A stretch of DNA of 64,000 nt from Chlamydiota bacterium (GCA_016178055.1 JACOUC010000035.1:1-64000); one strand, 5' to 3'; positions 16,525-25,508 are shown, numbered from the stretch's first letter. Numbers and translations: made by a program. Notes: generated from the sequence alone by a model not told the origin.

Positions 16525-17852
16525 TGGAACCGTTTCTCATCCTCATACTCTTAACCTCTTCTACTGCTTTAGTTCTCATGGAGAAAGATCGGTGGAATTA
16601 TCATTCGATCCTCGGCCTCGTTTTAATTTGGATTTTTTTTCAACGTGAAGGCTTTTCTATCATTTTTCTTGAAATAGGTATTCTTGGCCTTTGCTGGTAT
16701 TCTTGTTTAAAGATGACCTTTCTTCTTAAGAAAAGAGAACAAGAAAATTTAGAGAAGTTTATCCCTCCTATTCAACAAAAAAGAACCATGATCGAATCTC
16801 TTGCCATGAGTGACTCCGTCATTTTCGAAGAGTCTAAAATCCTTGCAAGAAGTTTGGCTCAAAAAGAGGCCTTATACGAATCCCTTAAAGAATTAAATAA
16901 AACACTCGAATTTTCAAAAACAATTGAAGTTGCTTCCAACCTCATTTCTCAACTGACGAGTTTTGAAAAAGGGTGGCTTTGGGTCAGTGCTGCCTCTGAA
17001 AATAACGCCACCCCCTCTTTATGCTACGAACTTTCTCGCAATGAAAAACCCATGCTTAGAAAAGGAAATTTCGAAGAAAACTTCACTGATTCACAGAAAA
17101 AACTTCTTACACGATGTATTCATTCACGAACTCCCGTATTCATCAATCATCCAGACCAAGATCCTTCATTGAGCCCTCAAGAAATCTTCTCTGGAATGGC
17201 CCTTTCAGGAATTAGTCTTTTTCATGAAGAAACTTTTTTGGGCGCCTTTCTCATTGAGGGCTGTAAGAAAAAGGAACTCGAGTCTCTAGAGATTTTAGCG
17301 CTTCAATTGAGCATGGAAATCAAGGAAACCCTTCTTTATGAAAAAGTCAGGAATTTATCCTTCATGGATGGACTGACCCAAGTCTATTTAAGACGACACT
17401 TGCTTTTACTTTTGGAAGAAGAATTAAAACGTCTTCAGCAACAAAAAAAGCCCTGTTCCATTTTAATGGTCGATCTCGATTATTTTAAAAGTTTTAACGA
17501 TCACTTTGGTCATTTGGTTGGAGACATTCTCCTCAAACAAATATCGATGAGCCTTCAAGAAAACTTAAGACCCATGGATCTTGTTGGCCGCTTTGGAGGG
17601 GAAGAATTCATGATTGCACTCCCAGAAACCATGGTGGAGGAAGCTTTGGATATCGCTGAAAGAATTAGAACCAGCGTTGAAAAAGCTGAATATTGGATTC
17701 ATGAAAAACGATTTAAACTCACCCTCAGCATCGGAATTGCAAATTATCCTCAAGATGCCCTCAAACTCTCTCTCCTCATCCAAATGGCAGACACCGCTCT
17801 TTACCAAGCCAAAAACCAGGGAAGAAATCGGACGTGCATCTACCATCAATGA
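16524..17852 (+). CDS. Membrane diguanylate cyclase with GAF-like domain (I-site present)
   Basis: The ATG overlaps the previous stop (TAATG) and has GGAG 7 nt upstream, so it is preferred over the GTG 15 nt earlier. The 442-residue protein has two or three N-terminal membrane segments, a divergent GAF-like region (about 130-270) and a GGDEF domain. The loop is GGEEF (358-362), preceded by RPMD (349-352), the RxxD inhibitory site for cyclic di-GMP feedback. It is paralogous to the upstream cyclase. The pair would give one feedback-limited and one unlimited enzyme from a single message. Targets are not known, though the glycan locus is a natural candidate. Confidence 0.87.
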   Translation: MEPFLILILLTSSTALVLMEKDRWNYHSILGLVLIWIFFQREGFSIIFLEIGILGLCWYSCLKMTFLLKKREQENLEKFIPPIQQKRTMIESLAMSDSVIFEESKILARSLAQKEALYESLKELNKTLEFSKTIEVASNLISQLTSFEKGWLWVSAASENNATPSLCYELSRNEKPMLRKGNFEENFTDSQKKLLTRCIHSRTPVFINHPDQDPSLSPQEIFSGMALSGISLFHEETFLGAFLIEGCKKKELESLEILALQLSMEIKETLLYEKVRNLSFMDGLTQVYLRRHLLLLLEEELKRLQQQKKPCSILMVDLDYFKSFNDHFGHLVGDILLKQISMSLQENLRPMDLVGRFGGEEFMIALPETMVEEALDIAERIRTSVEKAEYWIHEKRFKLTLSIGIANYPQDALKLSLLIQMADTALYQAKNQGRNRTCIYHQ

Positions 17853-17857
17853 AAATT

Positions 17858-17938
17858 AGTCCACAGTCCACGGTCAACAGTCCGTAGAAAAAAATACTTC
17901 CTTTAAATCTGTCGACCGTTGACTGTTGACTGTGGACT
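17858..17938. repeat. Imperfect inverted repeat of GTCCACAGTC/GACTGTGGAC units
   Basis: AGTCCACAGTC (17858-17868) pairs with GACTGTGGACT (17928-17938), and internal GTCAACAG/CTGTTGAC units add partial pairing. The arms are built from 7-nt steps, as in the other tandem repeats of this contig. No U-tract follows, so it is listed as a repeat. Confidence 0.5.
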
Positions 17939-17992
17939 CTTCTCATCCCCCTAACCGCCTTAAAACAGAGTATTTATACTAAAAAATAACCC

Positions 17993-18022
17993 TTGACTAC
18001 AATCCAATGATCATCGTATGAT
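17993..18022 (+). promoter_or_regulatory. Sigma-70-type promoter of the cold-shock gene
   Basis: TTGACT (17993-17998), an 18-bp spacer and TATGAT (18017-18022) match consensus 5/6 each. Transcription would start near 18029 and produce a leader of about 100 nt before the cold-shock ATG, as is usual for csp genes. Confidence 0.6.
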
Positions 18023-18063
18023 GTACCTCGAGTTATAGATAGACTTCGGTCCAGAGATGGAAA

Positions 18064-18097
18064 CGTGAGTGTCTTGATGAACTCACGCTTTTTTTTT
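18064..18097 (+). terminator. Terminator-like hairpin inside the cold-shock leader
   Basis: CGTGAGT (18064-18070) and ACTCACG (18081-18087) form a perfect 7-bp stem with a 10-nt loop. CTTTTTTTTT follows immediately. This is a textbook intrinsic terminator lying between promoter and start codon, so it should act as an attenuator. Upstream GAC-TTCG-GTC (18042-18051) adds a small UUCG tetraloop. Csp proteins can melt such hairpins, suggesting autoregulation. Confidence 0.6.
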
Positions 18098-18132
18098 GCA
18101 AGACCAAGCGTGTGACTCAGAAAGGATTCAAA

Positions 18133-18333
18133 ATGGCCAAAGGAACAGTTAAATGGTTCAATGACCAAAAAGGTTACGGATTCATTACCCCTGAAAATGG
18201 AAAGGATTTGTTTGTTCACTATTCTTCTATCCAGGGCGATGGCTTCAAGACACTTCGCGAAGGCGATGCAGTAGAGTTTGAAGTGACACGTGGCCCCAAG
18301 GGTGAACAGGCAACAAACGTTGTAAAGCGCTAA
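18133..18333 (+). CDS. csp: Cold-shock domain protein
   Basis: The 66-residue protein is a complete OB-fold cold-shock domain. [12 protein letters not shown] carries RNP1 and DLFVHYSSI carries RNP2. Translation starts at ATG 18133, preceded by AAAGGA at a good distance; an upstream in-frame start at 18112 would add seven residues and is unlikely. CSPs bind single-stranded RNA and act as chaperones or antiterminators. The leader holds a promoter, an attenuator-like hairpin and a long untranslated segment, and a strong terminator follows. It is transcribed on its own. Confidence 0.95.
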   Translation: MAKGTVKWFNDQKGYGFITPENGKDLFVHYSSIQGDGFKTLREGDAVEFEVTRGPKGEQATNVVKR

Positions 18334-18360
18334 TTTTCCAACGGTTGCTACTCAAGAGAG

Positions 18361-18395
18361 CCCCTCTTGCGATTCTTATCGTAAGAGGGGTTTTT
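18361..18395 (+). terminator. Intrinsic terminator of the cold-shock gene
   Basis: CCCCTCTT and AAGAGGGG, with partial pairing of the inner GCGA/TCGT, form a strong stem followed by TTTTT. It lies 28 nt after the cold-shock stop codon. Confidence 0.85.
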
Positions 18396-18454
18396 CGTTT
18401 ATACAACTCAATTTTTTAGATAGGATGGTATAGAATTTCTAAAAAGGATGGGTC

Positions 18455-20488
18455 ATGCAATTTAAAAAGATAAAATTAGGGCTCTCTTTAAAATTCATTC
18501 TGCTGACGACCCTCCTCATTATTCTCACCTCCCTCACGTTAGGATTCTTCTTCCTTCACAGTAAAGAAAAAGACTATGTTAATTTTCTTAAATCCAGAGG
18601 GATTGCCCTTTCCAGGACCCTTGCCTTTAACAGTGAATATGGCGTTTTAACCAGTAATACAGACGTTCTAGCAAAGCTAGCCCAAGGGATTCTTCAAGAA
18701 TCAGATGTGTCTTATTGCGTCATCCACGATTCACAAGGAAAAATTTTGGTTGAATATTATCTTGGGAATGCCCTGAAACCCAACATTCCTCTTCCCCTGA
18801 TCGATCATGCCTTAAAAATCAAATTCCCTGGAGAAGAAACTTTGATCCAACCGCTTTCAATCAAGATAGATCTCCCCCAAGCTTTTGACATTGCCACGAT
18901 TGTTAAAACCCGTCGTCTTTCGAAAACACATGAACGGGGAGAACTCCTACCAGGATACCTAGGCATTCTGGAACAAATTAAGAGAAGGCTTAAGATTGAA
19001 GGTCAGATCATCGAAGAAAAAATTGGAACTGTTCGAGTGGGATTATCCCTGGTTAGCCTTAATCAATCGGTCTTGAGAATTCAAAAGGCGATCGGCATGA
19101 TTACCTTACTCGTTGCCTTTGTCGGGATCCTGATCACCATTATCTTAGTCCAACTGATTATTCGACCGATTCAAAGACTGGTGTATGGAACTCGCCAAAT
19201 TGCCCGAGGCGATTTGACTTATGAAGTAAAAGTTTACTCTCGAGATGAGATTGGAGAACTCGCTTCCTCCTTCAATCAAATGACACTTTTCTTACGAAAA
19301 TCTCGAGATCAAGTCGAGGAGTACCGAAAGAATCTAGAGCAAATGGTTGAAGAGCGTACCCGACAGTTAAAAGAAACGGAGGCTGAACTGATCCGTTCAG
19401 AAAAATTTGCAGCCATTGGAGAACTGATCACGGGAATCACGCATGAACTGAACAATAAATTAACCCCAATCCTGGGCTACGTCCAAATCTTTAAAGCCAT
19501 GAAGACGAACGATAAATTATCAAAATACATGGAAATTATCGAAGAATCGGCTCTCGCCGCAAAAAAAATCGTTGAATCCCTTTTGAAGTTTTCCAGAACC
19601 ACTCCTCCCCAAAAAATTTATTACAACCTTAATGAAACCATGGAGGGGACCCTTTTACTCGTTGAACCCGATATTCGAAAAAACAACATCCTCCTTAAAA
19701 AAACGCTGGACCCTCAACTTCCCATGACCATGTCCGATCCCTCTCTCATCAGCCAGGCCTTCTTAAATATTTTGAACAATGCATGTCAGGCGATGGAGGA
19801 AAAGGGAGGGAAATTAACCATTCAGTCGTATCAGAAAAATGAGAAAATTTTCTTTTCCATCCAGGATACAGGAGTCGGCATTCCCAAAGAAAATTTGATG
19901 CGTATCTTCGACCCCTTCTTTTCAACCAAAGAAGTAGGGAAGGGAACAGGTCTTGGCCTCTCGATCTCTTACGGAATCATCCAAAGTCATGAAGGAAATA
20001 TTCATGTCGAGAGTCAATCGAAAGAAGGATCCACCTTTATCATTGAACTTCCCATTAAAGCTCCAGACCAAATCTCTACACGAACGCCCATCCCCCCGAA
20101 AAGACGTCGAATCTCTAAAAAGGGAAAAATTTTAATTATTGAAGATGATCCTTCTGTTCAAACCCTTTTAACCGATCTCTTAAGGAACCGACATGAAGTC
20201 ACAACAGCGATGGATGGACAGGAGGGAAAAAAGATTATTGAAAAAACAAAATTTGATCTCTATCTGGTAGACTTAAGAATGCCCTACATGAATGGAAAAG
20301 AACTCTATGAATGGATAAAAACTGCATGCCCCTCAGAAAAAGAAAAAGTGATCTTCATCACGGGAGATACGCATGATAAAAAGACTCAAATTTTCCTAAG
20401 TGAAGCGGACCGACCCCACCTTTCAAAACCCTTTCAGATGGAAAGTCTAGAAAATTTAATATGGCAAATTCTTGAAAAAAAACTGTAA
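18455..20488 (+). CDS. Hybrid sensor histidine kinase (HAMP-HisKA-HATPase-REC)
   Basis: The 677-residue protein has TM1 (about 12-33), a periplasmic sensor region of about 180 residues and TM2 (about 213-237). HAMP and coiled-coil regions follow to about 315. The phosphorylated His is in GITHELNNK (His330). ATP-binding boxes NNACQAME, DTGVGIP and GKGTGLGL are intact. A C-terminal receiver begins near 555 with its Asp in YLVDLRMP. The internal receiver suggests phosphorelay or feedback. It is convergent with prpC, 5 bp apart. Its output partner is unknown; the sigma-54 regulator at 9.7 kb is the only other full response regulator here. Confidence 0.9.
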   Translation: MQFKKIKLGLSLKFILLTTLLIILTSLTLGFFFLHSKEKDYVNFLKSRGIALSRTLAFNSEYGVLTSNTDVLAKLAQGILQESDVSYCVIHDSQGKILVEYYLGNALKPNIPLPLIDHALKIKFPGEETLIQPLSIKIDLPQAFDIATIVKTRRLSKTHERGELLPGYLGILEQIKRRLKIEGQIIEEKIGTVRVGLSLVSLNQSVLRIQKAIGMITLLVAFVGILITIILVQLIIRPIQRLVYGTRQIARGDLTYEVKVYSRDEIGELASSFNQMTLFLRKSRDQVEEYRKNLEQMVEERTRQLKETEAELIRSEKFAAIGELITGITHELNNKLTPILGYVQIFKAMKTNDKLSKYMEIIEESALAAKKIVESLLKFSRTTPPQKIYYNLNETMEGTLLLVEPDIRKNNILLKKTLDPQLPMTMSDPSLISQAFLNILNNACQAMEEKGGKLTIQSYQKNEKIFFSIQDTGVGIPKENLMRIFDPFFSTKEVGKGTGLGLSISYGIIQSHEGNIHVESQSKEGSTFIIELPIKAPDQISTRTPIPPKRRRISKKGKILIIEDDPSVQTLLTDLLRNRHEVTTAMDGQEGKKIIEKTKFDLYLVDLRMPYMNGKELYEWIKTACPSEKEKVIFITGDTHDKKTQIFLSEADRPHLSKPFQMESLENLIWQILEKKL

Positions 20489-20493
20489 GCCCC

Positions 20494-21639
20494 TCACCTT
20501 TGCTCAATCGGAATATAAGGCTCATCTCGCTTCCCGGTATATTCACATTCAGGACGAATGAGACGGTTATGATCCAGTTGCTCAATCACGTGTGAAGACC
20601 ATCCTGCAATTCTTGCCAACGCAAAGATGGGGGTATAAATCTCGGTCGGAAACCCAAGTAAATAGAAAACAACCGCTGCAGGAAAATCAACATTGGGATA
20701 AAGATTTTTCTCTTTGAGCATGACCTTTTCAATCACTTCAGAAATTTCCATCCATTTTGTTTGTCCCATTTTCTTTCCCAAAGATTCGGCGAAGGGCTTT
20801 AAAAGTCTTGCACGGGGATCCCCTTTTTTATATTCCCGATGCCCAAACCCCATGATTTTCCTTTTTTGAACCAAGGCTTCATCAATCCAAGATTTTGCTT
20901 TTGAAGGTTCCCCAATTTCTAAAATCATCTTCATCGCCTCTTCATTCGCCCCTCCATGAAGAGACCCCTTTAGAGTCCCAATCCCAGAGGTAATCGCTGA
21001 ATGCATGTCGGAAAGGGTTGAGGCTGTTACACGACTTGAAAAGGTGGACGCGTTAAAGCCATGTTCAGCATAAATCATCAGGGTCCGATCAAAAATACGA
21101 GTGGCCTCGGCGTCGGGCCTCTTCCCTTTCATCATGTAAATAAAATTCTCTGCATGCGTTCCATCCGAAAGAGGGGAAATAACCTTCTCCCCTCGCGTCA
21201 GTCGAAAACTGGCAGCAACAAGCGTTGGAAACTGCGCAATCAATCGAATAGCCTTTTTTAGATTTGCATCATGGGTATGAACCGTTCGATCGGGATCAAA
21301 CACACTCAACATGGAAACCCCGGTCCTCAAGAGATCCATGGGGTGAGATGAAGAAGGAAACTGTTTAAACATCTCAAGAAGGGGTTGGGGAATCGGACGG
21401 TTTAGAATTAATTCGTTCAAAAATTTTTTAAATTCATCTTTCTTAGGCAACGTCCCAAAAAGCAAAAGATAAGCAACTTCTTCGTAGACAGAATATTTTG
21501 TAAGTTCATGAATATCGTAACCTCGATAAGTCAAATGATCGGTCCGAGGATCAATTTCTGAAATTTGTGAGGGGCCCGCAATGACACCCTCTAAGCCGGG
21601 GCTATAGGATTTTTGAGATTTTAATTCGGTGTTGCCCAT
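20494..21639 (-). CDS. prpC: 2-Methylcitrate synthase / citrate synthase
   Basis: The 381-residue protein is of the short, gyrase-independent citrate synthase type. The catalytic residues are present: His in LHGGANEEA, His in GFGHREYKKGDPR and Asp in NVDFPAAV, and the C-terminal IRPECEYTG is typical. Sequence alone does not cleanly separate citrate from methylcitrate synthases. Position decides: it follows prpD and prpB by 11 bp, so it most likely condenses propionyl-CoA with oxaloacetate. It may also serve as the citrate synthase of the cell. AGGAAGG provides the ribosome-binding site. Confidence 0.87.
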   Translation of the reverse strand: MGNTELKSQKSYSPGLEGVIAGPSQISEIDPRTDHLTYRGYDIHELTKYSVYEEVAYLLLFGTLPKKDEFKKFLNELILNRPIPQPLLEMFKQFPSSSHPMDLLRTGVSMLSVFDPDRTVHTHDANLKKAIRLIAQFPTLVAASFRLTRGEKVISPLSDGTHAENFIYMMKGKRPDAEATRIFDRTLMIYAEHGFNASTFSSRVTASTLSDMHSAITSGIGTLKGSLHGGANEEAMKMILEIGEPSKAKSWIDEALVQKRKIMGFGHREYKKGDPRARLLKPFAESLGKKMGQTKWMEISEVIEKVMLKEKNLYPNVDFPAAVVFYLLGFPTEIYTPIFALARIAGWSSHVIEQLDHNRLIRPECEYTGKRDEPYIPIEQR

Positions 21640-21650
21640 GATGAACCTTC

Positions 21651-22487
21651 CTAAATTTGATAGTTGATGAGATCGTAGAGTTCTTTTCTTGTCTGCATTT
21701 TCGGAAGAAGCCCTTTTTGAGACCCCTTTTTTTTAATTTCTACAAATGAAGCTTCCAGAGAACGCATCATCACTCGAAAGGCTGTCATTGGAAAAATTAC
21801 CAGATCATACTCCAATTTGTGAAATTCTTGAACAGAAATATAGGGGGTTTTACCAAATTCGGTCATATTCGCTAAAAGAGGCGCTTCGACTTTGCTAGAA
21901 AACTCCTTAAATTCTTGACGAGATTCCAAGGCCTCAGGGAAAATGACATCCGCCCCTGCTTTAAGATAAATTTTTGCCCTCCGAATAGCCTCTTCTAATC
22001 CCAGAACCGATCTCGCATCGGTGCGGGCTATAATCAAGAAATCCTTATCTCCCCTTGTCTGAACCGCCGTCTGAATTTTTTGAGCCATTTCTTGAGCATC
22101 AACTAAGGTTTTTCCTGGTAAATGACCACATCTTTTAAAAGTGTTCTGATCTTCAATTTGCATTGCCGATGCTCCAGCCCCTTCTAATTCCAAAACGGCT
22201 CGCGTCACATTCCGAAGACCTCCAAAACCTGTATCGGCATCCACTAAAATGGGGGTTTTAACACAATTTGAAATATATCGAACCTGCTGGGCTACTTCGG
22301 GTAATGTCAAAAGCCCAATATCGGGCTTCCCCAAAAGGCCATTGCTCAGGCCCGCCCCTGAAAGATAAACAGCCTCAAAACCAACACTTTCAGCCATTCG
22401 AGCACTAATAGCATTAAAGACACCTGGAAGAACGATCGTTTTTTTCTTTTTTAAAAGGTCCTTCAATTTTAATTTTTGATCTGTCAT
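21651..22487 (-). CDS. prpB: 2-Methylisocitrate lyase
   Basis: The 278-residue ICL/PEPM-family TIM barrel has the metal-binding VDADTGFGG (about 82-90) and the catalytic loop KRCGH (Cys120). It cleaves 2-methylisocitrate to pyruvate and succinate. The length and the KRCGH-LPGK loop fit PrpB better than the longer isocitrate lyases. Other C-C lyases of the superfamily remain possible. It overlaps prpD by 4 nt. Its first codons and the end of prpD fall in an A-rich repetitive tract on the coding strand (AAATTAAAAATCAAAGATC). Confidence 0.9.
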   Translation of the reverse strand: MTDQKLKLKDLLKKKKTIVLPGVFNAISARMAESVGFEAVYLSGAGLSNGLLGKPDIGLLTLPEVAQQVRYISNCVKTPILVDADTGFGGLRNVTRAVLELEGAGASAMQIEDQNTFKRCGHLPGKTLVDAQEMAQKIQTAVQTRGDKDFLIIARTDARSVLGLEEAIRRAKIYLKAGADVIFPEALESRQEFKEFSSKVEAPLLANMTEFGKTPYISVQEFHKLEYDLVIFPMTAFRVMMRSLEASFVEIKKKGSQKGLLPKMQTRKELYDLINYQI

Positions 22488-23866
22488 TTTGATCTTTGAT
22501 TTTTAATTTTTAAATTTCGAAATAGCCTCAAAATTGCTCCGACATCCTCCATTTTTTCCAAATTCCAAAGTTGGTTCAAAATGTGCTTCTGCTGGTTGGG
22601 TGAAAAAATCTTTCGGGTCAAATTTTTGAATTTCTCCTCTACCTCTAAATCCGTAAGAGGTCGAGCCGCATATCCTTTTGAATGAAGAATTTCTTTTTTA
22701 AGAATATGCCCATTTTTTAATACGATTTTTAAAGATATAGGAACTGCCTTTGGATAAAGGCGTGTTAAACCTAAATCCTCTTCAACCTTTACTTTTAAAA
22801 TAAGATTATGAAGTTTTTCATCCTGAATTTTTCGTAATGAAAACTGCTCCAATTCCATCTTACCATCCATCAGGGCCACAGCCACACAATAAGGCAAACT
22901 ATGATCCGCTGTCTCTCGAGAAACAGGATGCCACTTTTCACGTTCTCCTGCGATAATTTCAATGGCCGCCTTAAATGTCTTAACGTGAATAGATCGAATC
23001 TCATCGATGTTCAAAATCTCCTTACGAAGTTCAAGAGCTGCTTCAACAGCACTCTGGGCATGATATTCAACCGGAAAATATTTAATGGCTGTATCCAAAA
23101 TCTTAAAGCGTTCTCTTTTTCCACCCCATTTTTTAATTTTAAAAGGACCTGAAACCAAGTGAAAAAGACCAAATCTGCCTTCAAAAATGGGGGCAGGACC
23201 TGTCATTCCTCTGGACGCTAATCGAGCTGCAAAAAGACCATTACGAGCCGCATTTGCAAAGGCACAACCCTTCCACATCGACAACTCTCCTACCCGTGTT
23301 TGCCGTAAAGTAATATTGGCAACTCCAGCTAAATTAACCGCATGATAGGTCTTTTTTTCGGAAAGATGCATTAACTTTGCAGCCACCAATGCCGTCGAAA
23401 AAGCCCCATAAGTCACATGATCCCACCCCCGAGCTCGAATGGAAGCCGCATCACATAACCGACATTGAACTTCATAGCCCAAAACGACTGCCGTTATAAA
23501 ATCTTTTCCTGAAGAATGAAGATCTTCACCCATTGCAAGTGCAGCTGAGAAATTGTCACTAGGATGCGCCGGCTCTTTTGATAAATACGTATCATTGTAA
23601 TCAAGATAGCGAATCAGAAGGCCATTGTAAAAAGCTGCTGCCTCAGGACTTGTTCTAAAACGTGTTCCAAAAAGCGTCGATCCTTTTTTAGAAGGAAATT
23701 CCCAAATAACTTGTCGAGCCATTTGAGCAGGAACACTTGAAAATGCGGCAACTGCACAACCCAAAGAATCAATCAATCTTCGTTTCACCTCATGAACAAC
23801 CTCACGGGGGATCTCTCGATAGGAAAGACAATAGGAATATTCACTTAACTTTTCAGCAAGATTCAT
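22484..23866 (-). CDS. prpD: MmgE/PrpD family 2-methylcitrate dehydratase
   Basis: From ATG 23866 the protein has 460 residues; a TTG nine codons upstream is less likely, since GGTGG precedes the ATG. Family features include the N-terminal all-helical domain with RRLIDSLGC, RYLDYNDTY, AHPSDNF and the ADHSLPY segment in the C-terminal half. PrpD dehydrates 2-methylcitrate on the way to methylisocitrate. The adjacent prpB and prpC complete the methylcitrate cycle apart from the hydration step, usually done by an aconitase that is not seen here. It begins just after a palindromic repeat cluster. Confidence 0.88.
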   Translation of the reverse strand: MNLAEKLSEYSYCLSYREIPREVVHEVKRRLIDSLGCAVAAFSSVPAQMARQVIWEFPSKKGSTLFGTRFRTSPEAAAFYNGLLIRYLDYNDTYLSKEPAHPSDNFSAALAMGEDLHSSGKDFITAVVLGYEVQCRLCDAASIRARGWDHVTYGAFSTALVAAKLMHLSEKKTYHAVNLAGVANITLRQTRVGELSMWKGCAFANAARNGLFAARLASRGMTGPAPIFEGRFGLFHLVSGPFKIKKWGGKRERFKILDTAIKYFPVEYHAQSAVEAALELRKEILNIDEIRSIHVKTFKAAIEIIAGEREKWHPVSRETADHSLPYCVAVALMDGKMELEQFSLRKIQDEKLHNLILKVKVEEDLGLTRLYPKAVPISLKIVLKNGHILKKEILHSKGYAARPLTDLEVEEKFKNLTRKIFSPNQQKHILNQLWNLEKMEDVGAILRLFRNLKIKNQRSK

Positions 23867-23901
23867 TTTAAAAATCCACCATAAAAATGGCAACGTCCTC
23901 C

Positions 23902-24001
23902 CTCCCCTTTAGTTTAAAGGGGAGTTGGAGGGGTTACGGGGTCTAAAAGGAATAACTCCCCAAACCCCCAACTCCCCAGGCCCCTCTTACCTTAAGAGGG
24001 G
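23902..24001. repeat. Cluster of C/G-rich palindromes
   Basis: CTCCCCTTT (23902-23910) pairs with AAAGGGGAG (23916-23924), and CCCCTCTTA (23981-23989) pairs with TAAGAGGGG (23993-24001). Between them GGAGTTGG and CCAACTCC add an outer pairing. The second hairpin with its ACTCCCC flank also occurs at 9.12 kb. A short direct repeat (GAGGGGGTAT) follows at about 24.0 kb. It separates the prp genes from the YdjM-like gene and may stop transcription between them. Confidence 0.7.
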
Positions 24002-24022
24002 GTATTGATAAAAGAGGGGGTA

Positions 24023-24658
24023 TCAATAGGAGAGAAAAACTTTTATAAATTGTACTCTTGAAGAAGTGAGATCCGCATAATAAAGATAATGTAGGATAAC
24101 TCCCAAAACCAGGGCTCCGGCAACCATCCAAACCCAACCCTTTCTTTTTCCATTGAAAATCCAAGCCAAAACAAGCGGTGCAAAAACTGCAAACTCAATC
24201 CAATAAGACCAAAGATTACTCGATGAAAAAGGAGATTCTCTTAAACTCGTCCGACCGAAAAAAACGAAGGGACTGATCAGCCGCTCTTTATAAAAAGGAT
24301 AGAAAAGTGGACAGCCATAAGGAGGCGATGGATCTCGAACAAAAATATCGAGAATTAAATGAAGATTCACCAAAACTAAAATGATGAATAAATCTTTTCC
24401 TCTCCATGTTTTCCGCCAAATTCCGTAGAAGAACCAAAGAAATAGAGCGATGGCCGTAGCCCCTAGAAAACTATGCGAAAATTGATGATGAAACCGATAG
24501 ACATCCCCCACAAAAAGACCTGGAATAAAATCCAAATCGGGGCTATTTCCGCAGAAAATAAAAAAGAGCAACAATTTCCAATCTGAATTCCACTTTTTTT
24601 GAATGCTGCCTTTATAAAAAATGGCACTGACCATGGAATGAGCGAGTGAAGATGGCAT
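24023..24658 (-). CDS. YdjM/DUF457-like membrane-bound metal-dependent hydrolase
   Basis: The 211-residue protein has about five hydrophobic segments. The conserved polar residues of the YdjM (PF04307) family are present: SLAHSM near the N-terminus, NSPDLDFIPG, and HHQFSHS, which would coordinate metal at the membrane. In E. coli the homologue belongs to the LexA regulon, but the reaction is not established. It starts 3 bp after the ferredoxin-NADP reductase gene and is likely co-transcribed with it. Confidence 0.78.
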   Translation of the reverse strand: MPSSLAHSMVSAIFYKGSIQKKWNSDWKLLLFFIFCGNSPDLDFIPGLFVGDVYRFHHQFSHSFLGATAIALFLWFFYGIWRKTWRGKDLFIILVLVNLHLILDIFVRDPSPPYGCPLFYPFYKERLISPFVFFGRTSLRESPFSSSNLWSYWIEFAVFAPLVLAWIFNGKRKGWVWMVAGALVLGVILHYLYYADLTSSRVQFIKVFLSY

Positions 24659-24661
24659 GGA

Positions 24662-25507
24662 TTAATACACCTCAACTAAAATTCTTTTTCTGAGCTCCTC
24701 ATAAGCGGTCGGGGATAAAATAGATTGAAGGGTTTCATAAATTCCCTTTTCTATTCCCTTTAAGCCGCAGATATAGATCAGCGTCTTGGTATCCGTTAGA
24801 ATAGGAACGAGTTCCTTCTGATGCTCTAGCAAACGATGCTGAACATAAACTTTAGTTCCATCTCTATTCTTATCTTCACGACTCACGGCCGTCACAAAAT
24901 GAAATTTTTGATGTGTTTCATAATTTTGAAATTCTTTCTCATAGAGAATATCTGAACGATAAGGCGTTCCAAAAATCAGCCATGCGTGATTTTGAAAACC
25001 CTTCTGAAAAAGCTCTTTTAACATTCCCCGAAATGGCGCAATTCCTGTCCCTGTCGCAATAAAAATATAAGAGGGATCGTTCACATGCTCGGGCAAGAGA
25101 AAACGATTGCCTACGGGCCCTGTAATTCTTACAGCATCCCCTTTTTTTAAATCACAGATGAAGTTTGAGCCTACTCCCCTTTTTTCAAGACCCGTCACGG
25201 GATCTTGATAAACGACCCGCTTCACGCATACCGATAAACTTTGAGCATCCCCTTTTTCTCCTCTGCGATGAGAAGCAATGGAATAAAGACGCACCGCATG
25301 AGGTTTCCCTTTCTCGTCTATCCCTGGCGGGAGAATTCCTACGCTTTGACCTTCAACATATTCGTAAGAGCTTCCTTGAAGATTGATGACCACATGACGA
25401 GTATCATTCGGACTTGAATCGGCCGTTAATTTGATATTTTCAAGAACCGTAGCCGTCCATGGACTGGAAACCTTATAAGTATTTAAAGAAATTTTTTTCT
25501 CGCTCAT
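24662..25507 (-). CDS. Plant-type ferredoxin-NADP(+) reductase
   Basis: The 281-residue protein has the plant/cyanobacterial FNR layout. RLYSIAS binds FAD, GVGSNFICDLKKGD closes the FAD domain, GTGIAPFRGML binds the NADP pyrophosphate, and YICGLKGIE sits in the NADP domain. The chain ends in VEVY, where the terminal Tyr stacks on the flavin in this class. There is no ferredoxin domain or phycobilisome linker. It exchanges electrons between ferredoxin or flavodoxin and NADP(H). Its neighbours (glutamate dehydrogenase, cNMP sensor) suggest general redox and nitrogen metabolism. The leader is a 7-bp tandem repeat. Confidence 0.87.
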   Translation of the reverse strand: MSEKKISLNTYKVSSPWTATVLENIKLTADSSPNDTRHVVINLQGSSYEYVEGQSVGILPPGIDEKGKPHAVRLYSIASHRRGEKGDAQSLSVCVKRVVYQDPVTGLEKRGVGSNFICDLKKGDAVRITGPVGNRFLLPEHVNDPSYIFIATGTGIAPFRGMLKELFQKGFQNHAWLIFGTPYRSDILYEKEFQNYETHQKFHFVTAVSREDKNRDGTKVYVQHRLLEHQKELVPILTDTKTLIYICGLKGIEKGIYETLQSILSPTAYEELRKRILVEVY

Positions 25508-25508
25508 A

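Noticed and set aside
17858-17938. Terminator of the diguanylate cyclase operon
   Set aside because: The inverted repeat has a 59-nt gap between arms and no T-run after it.
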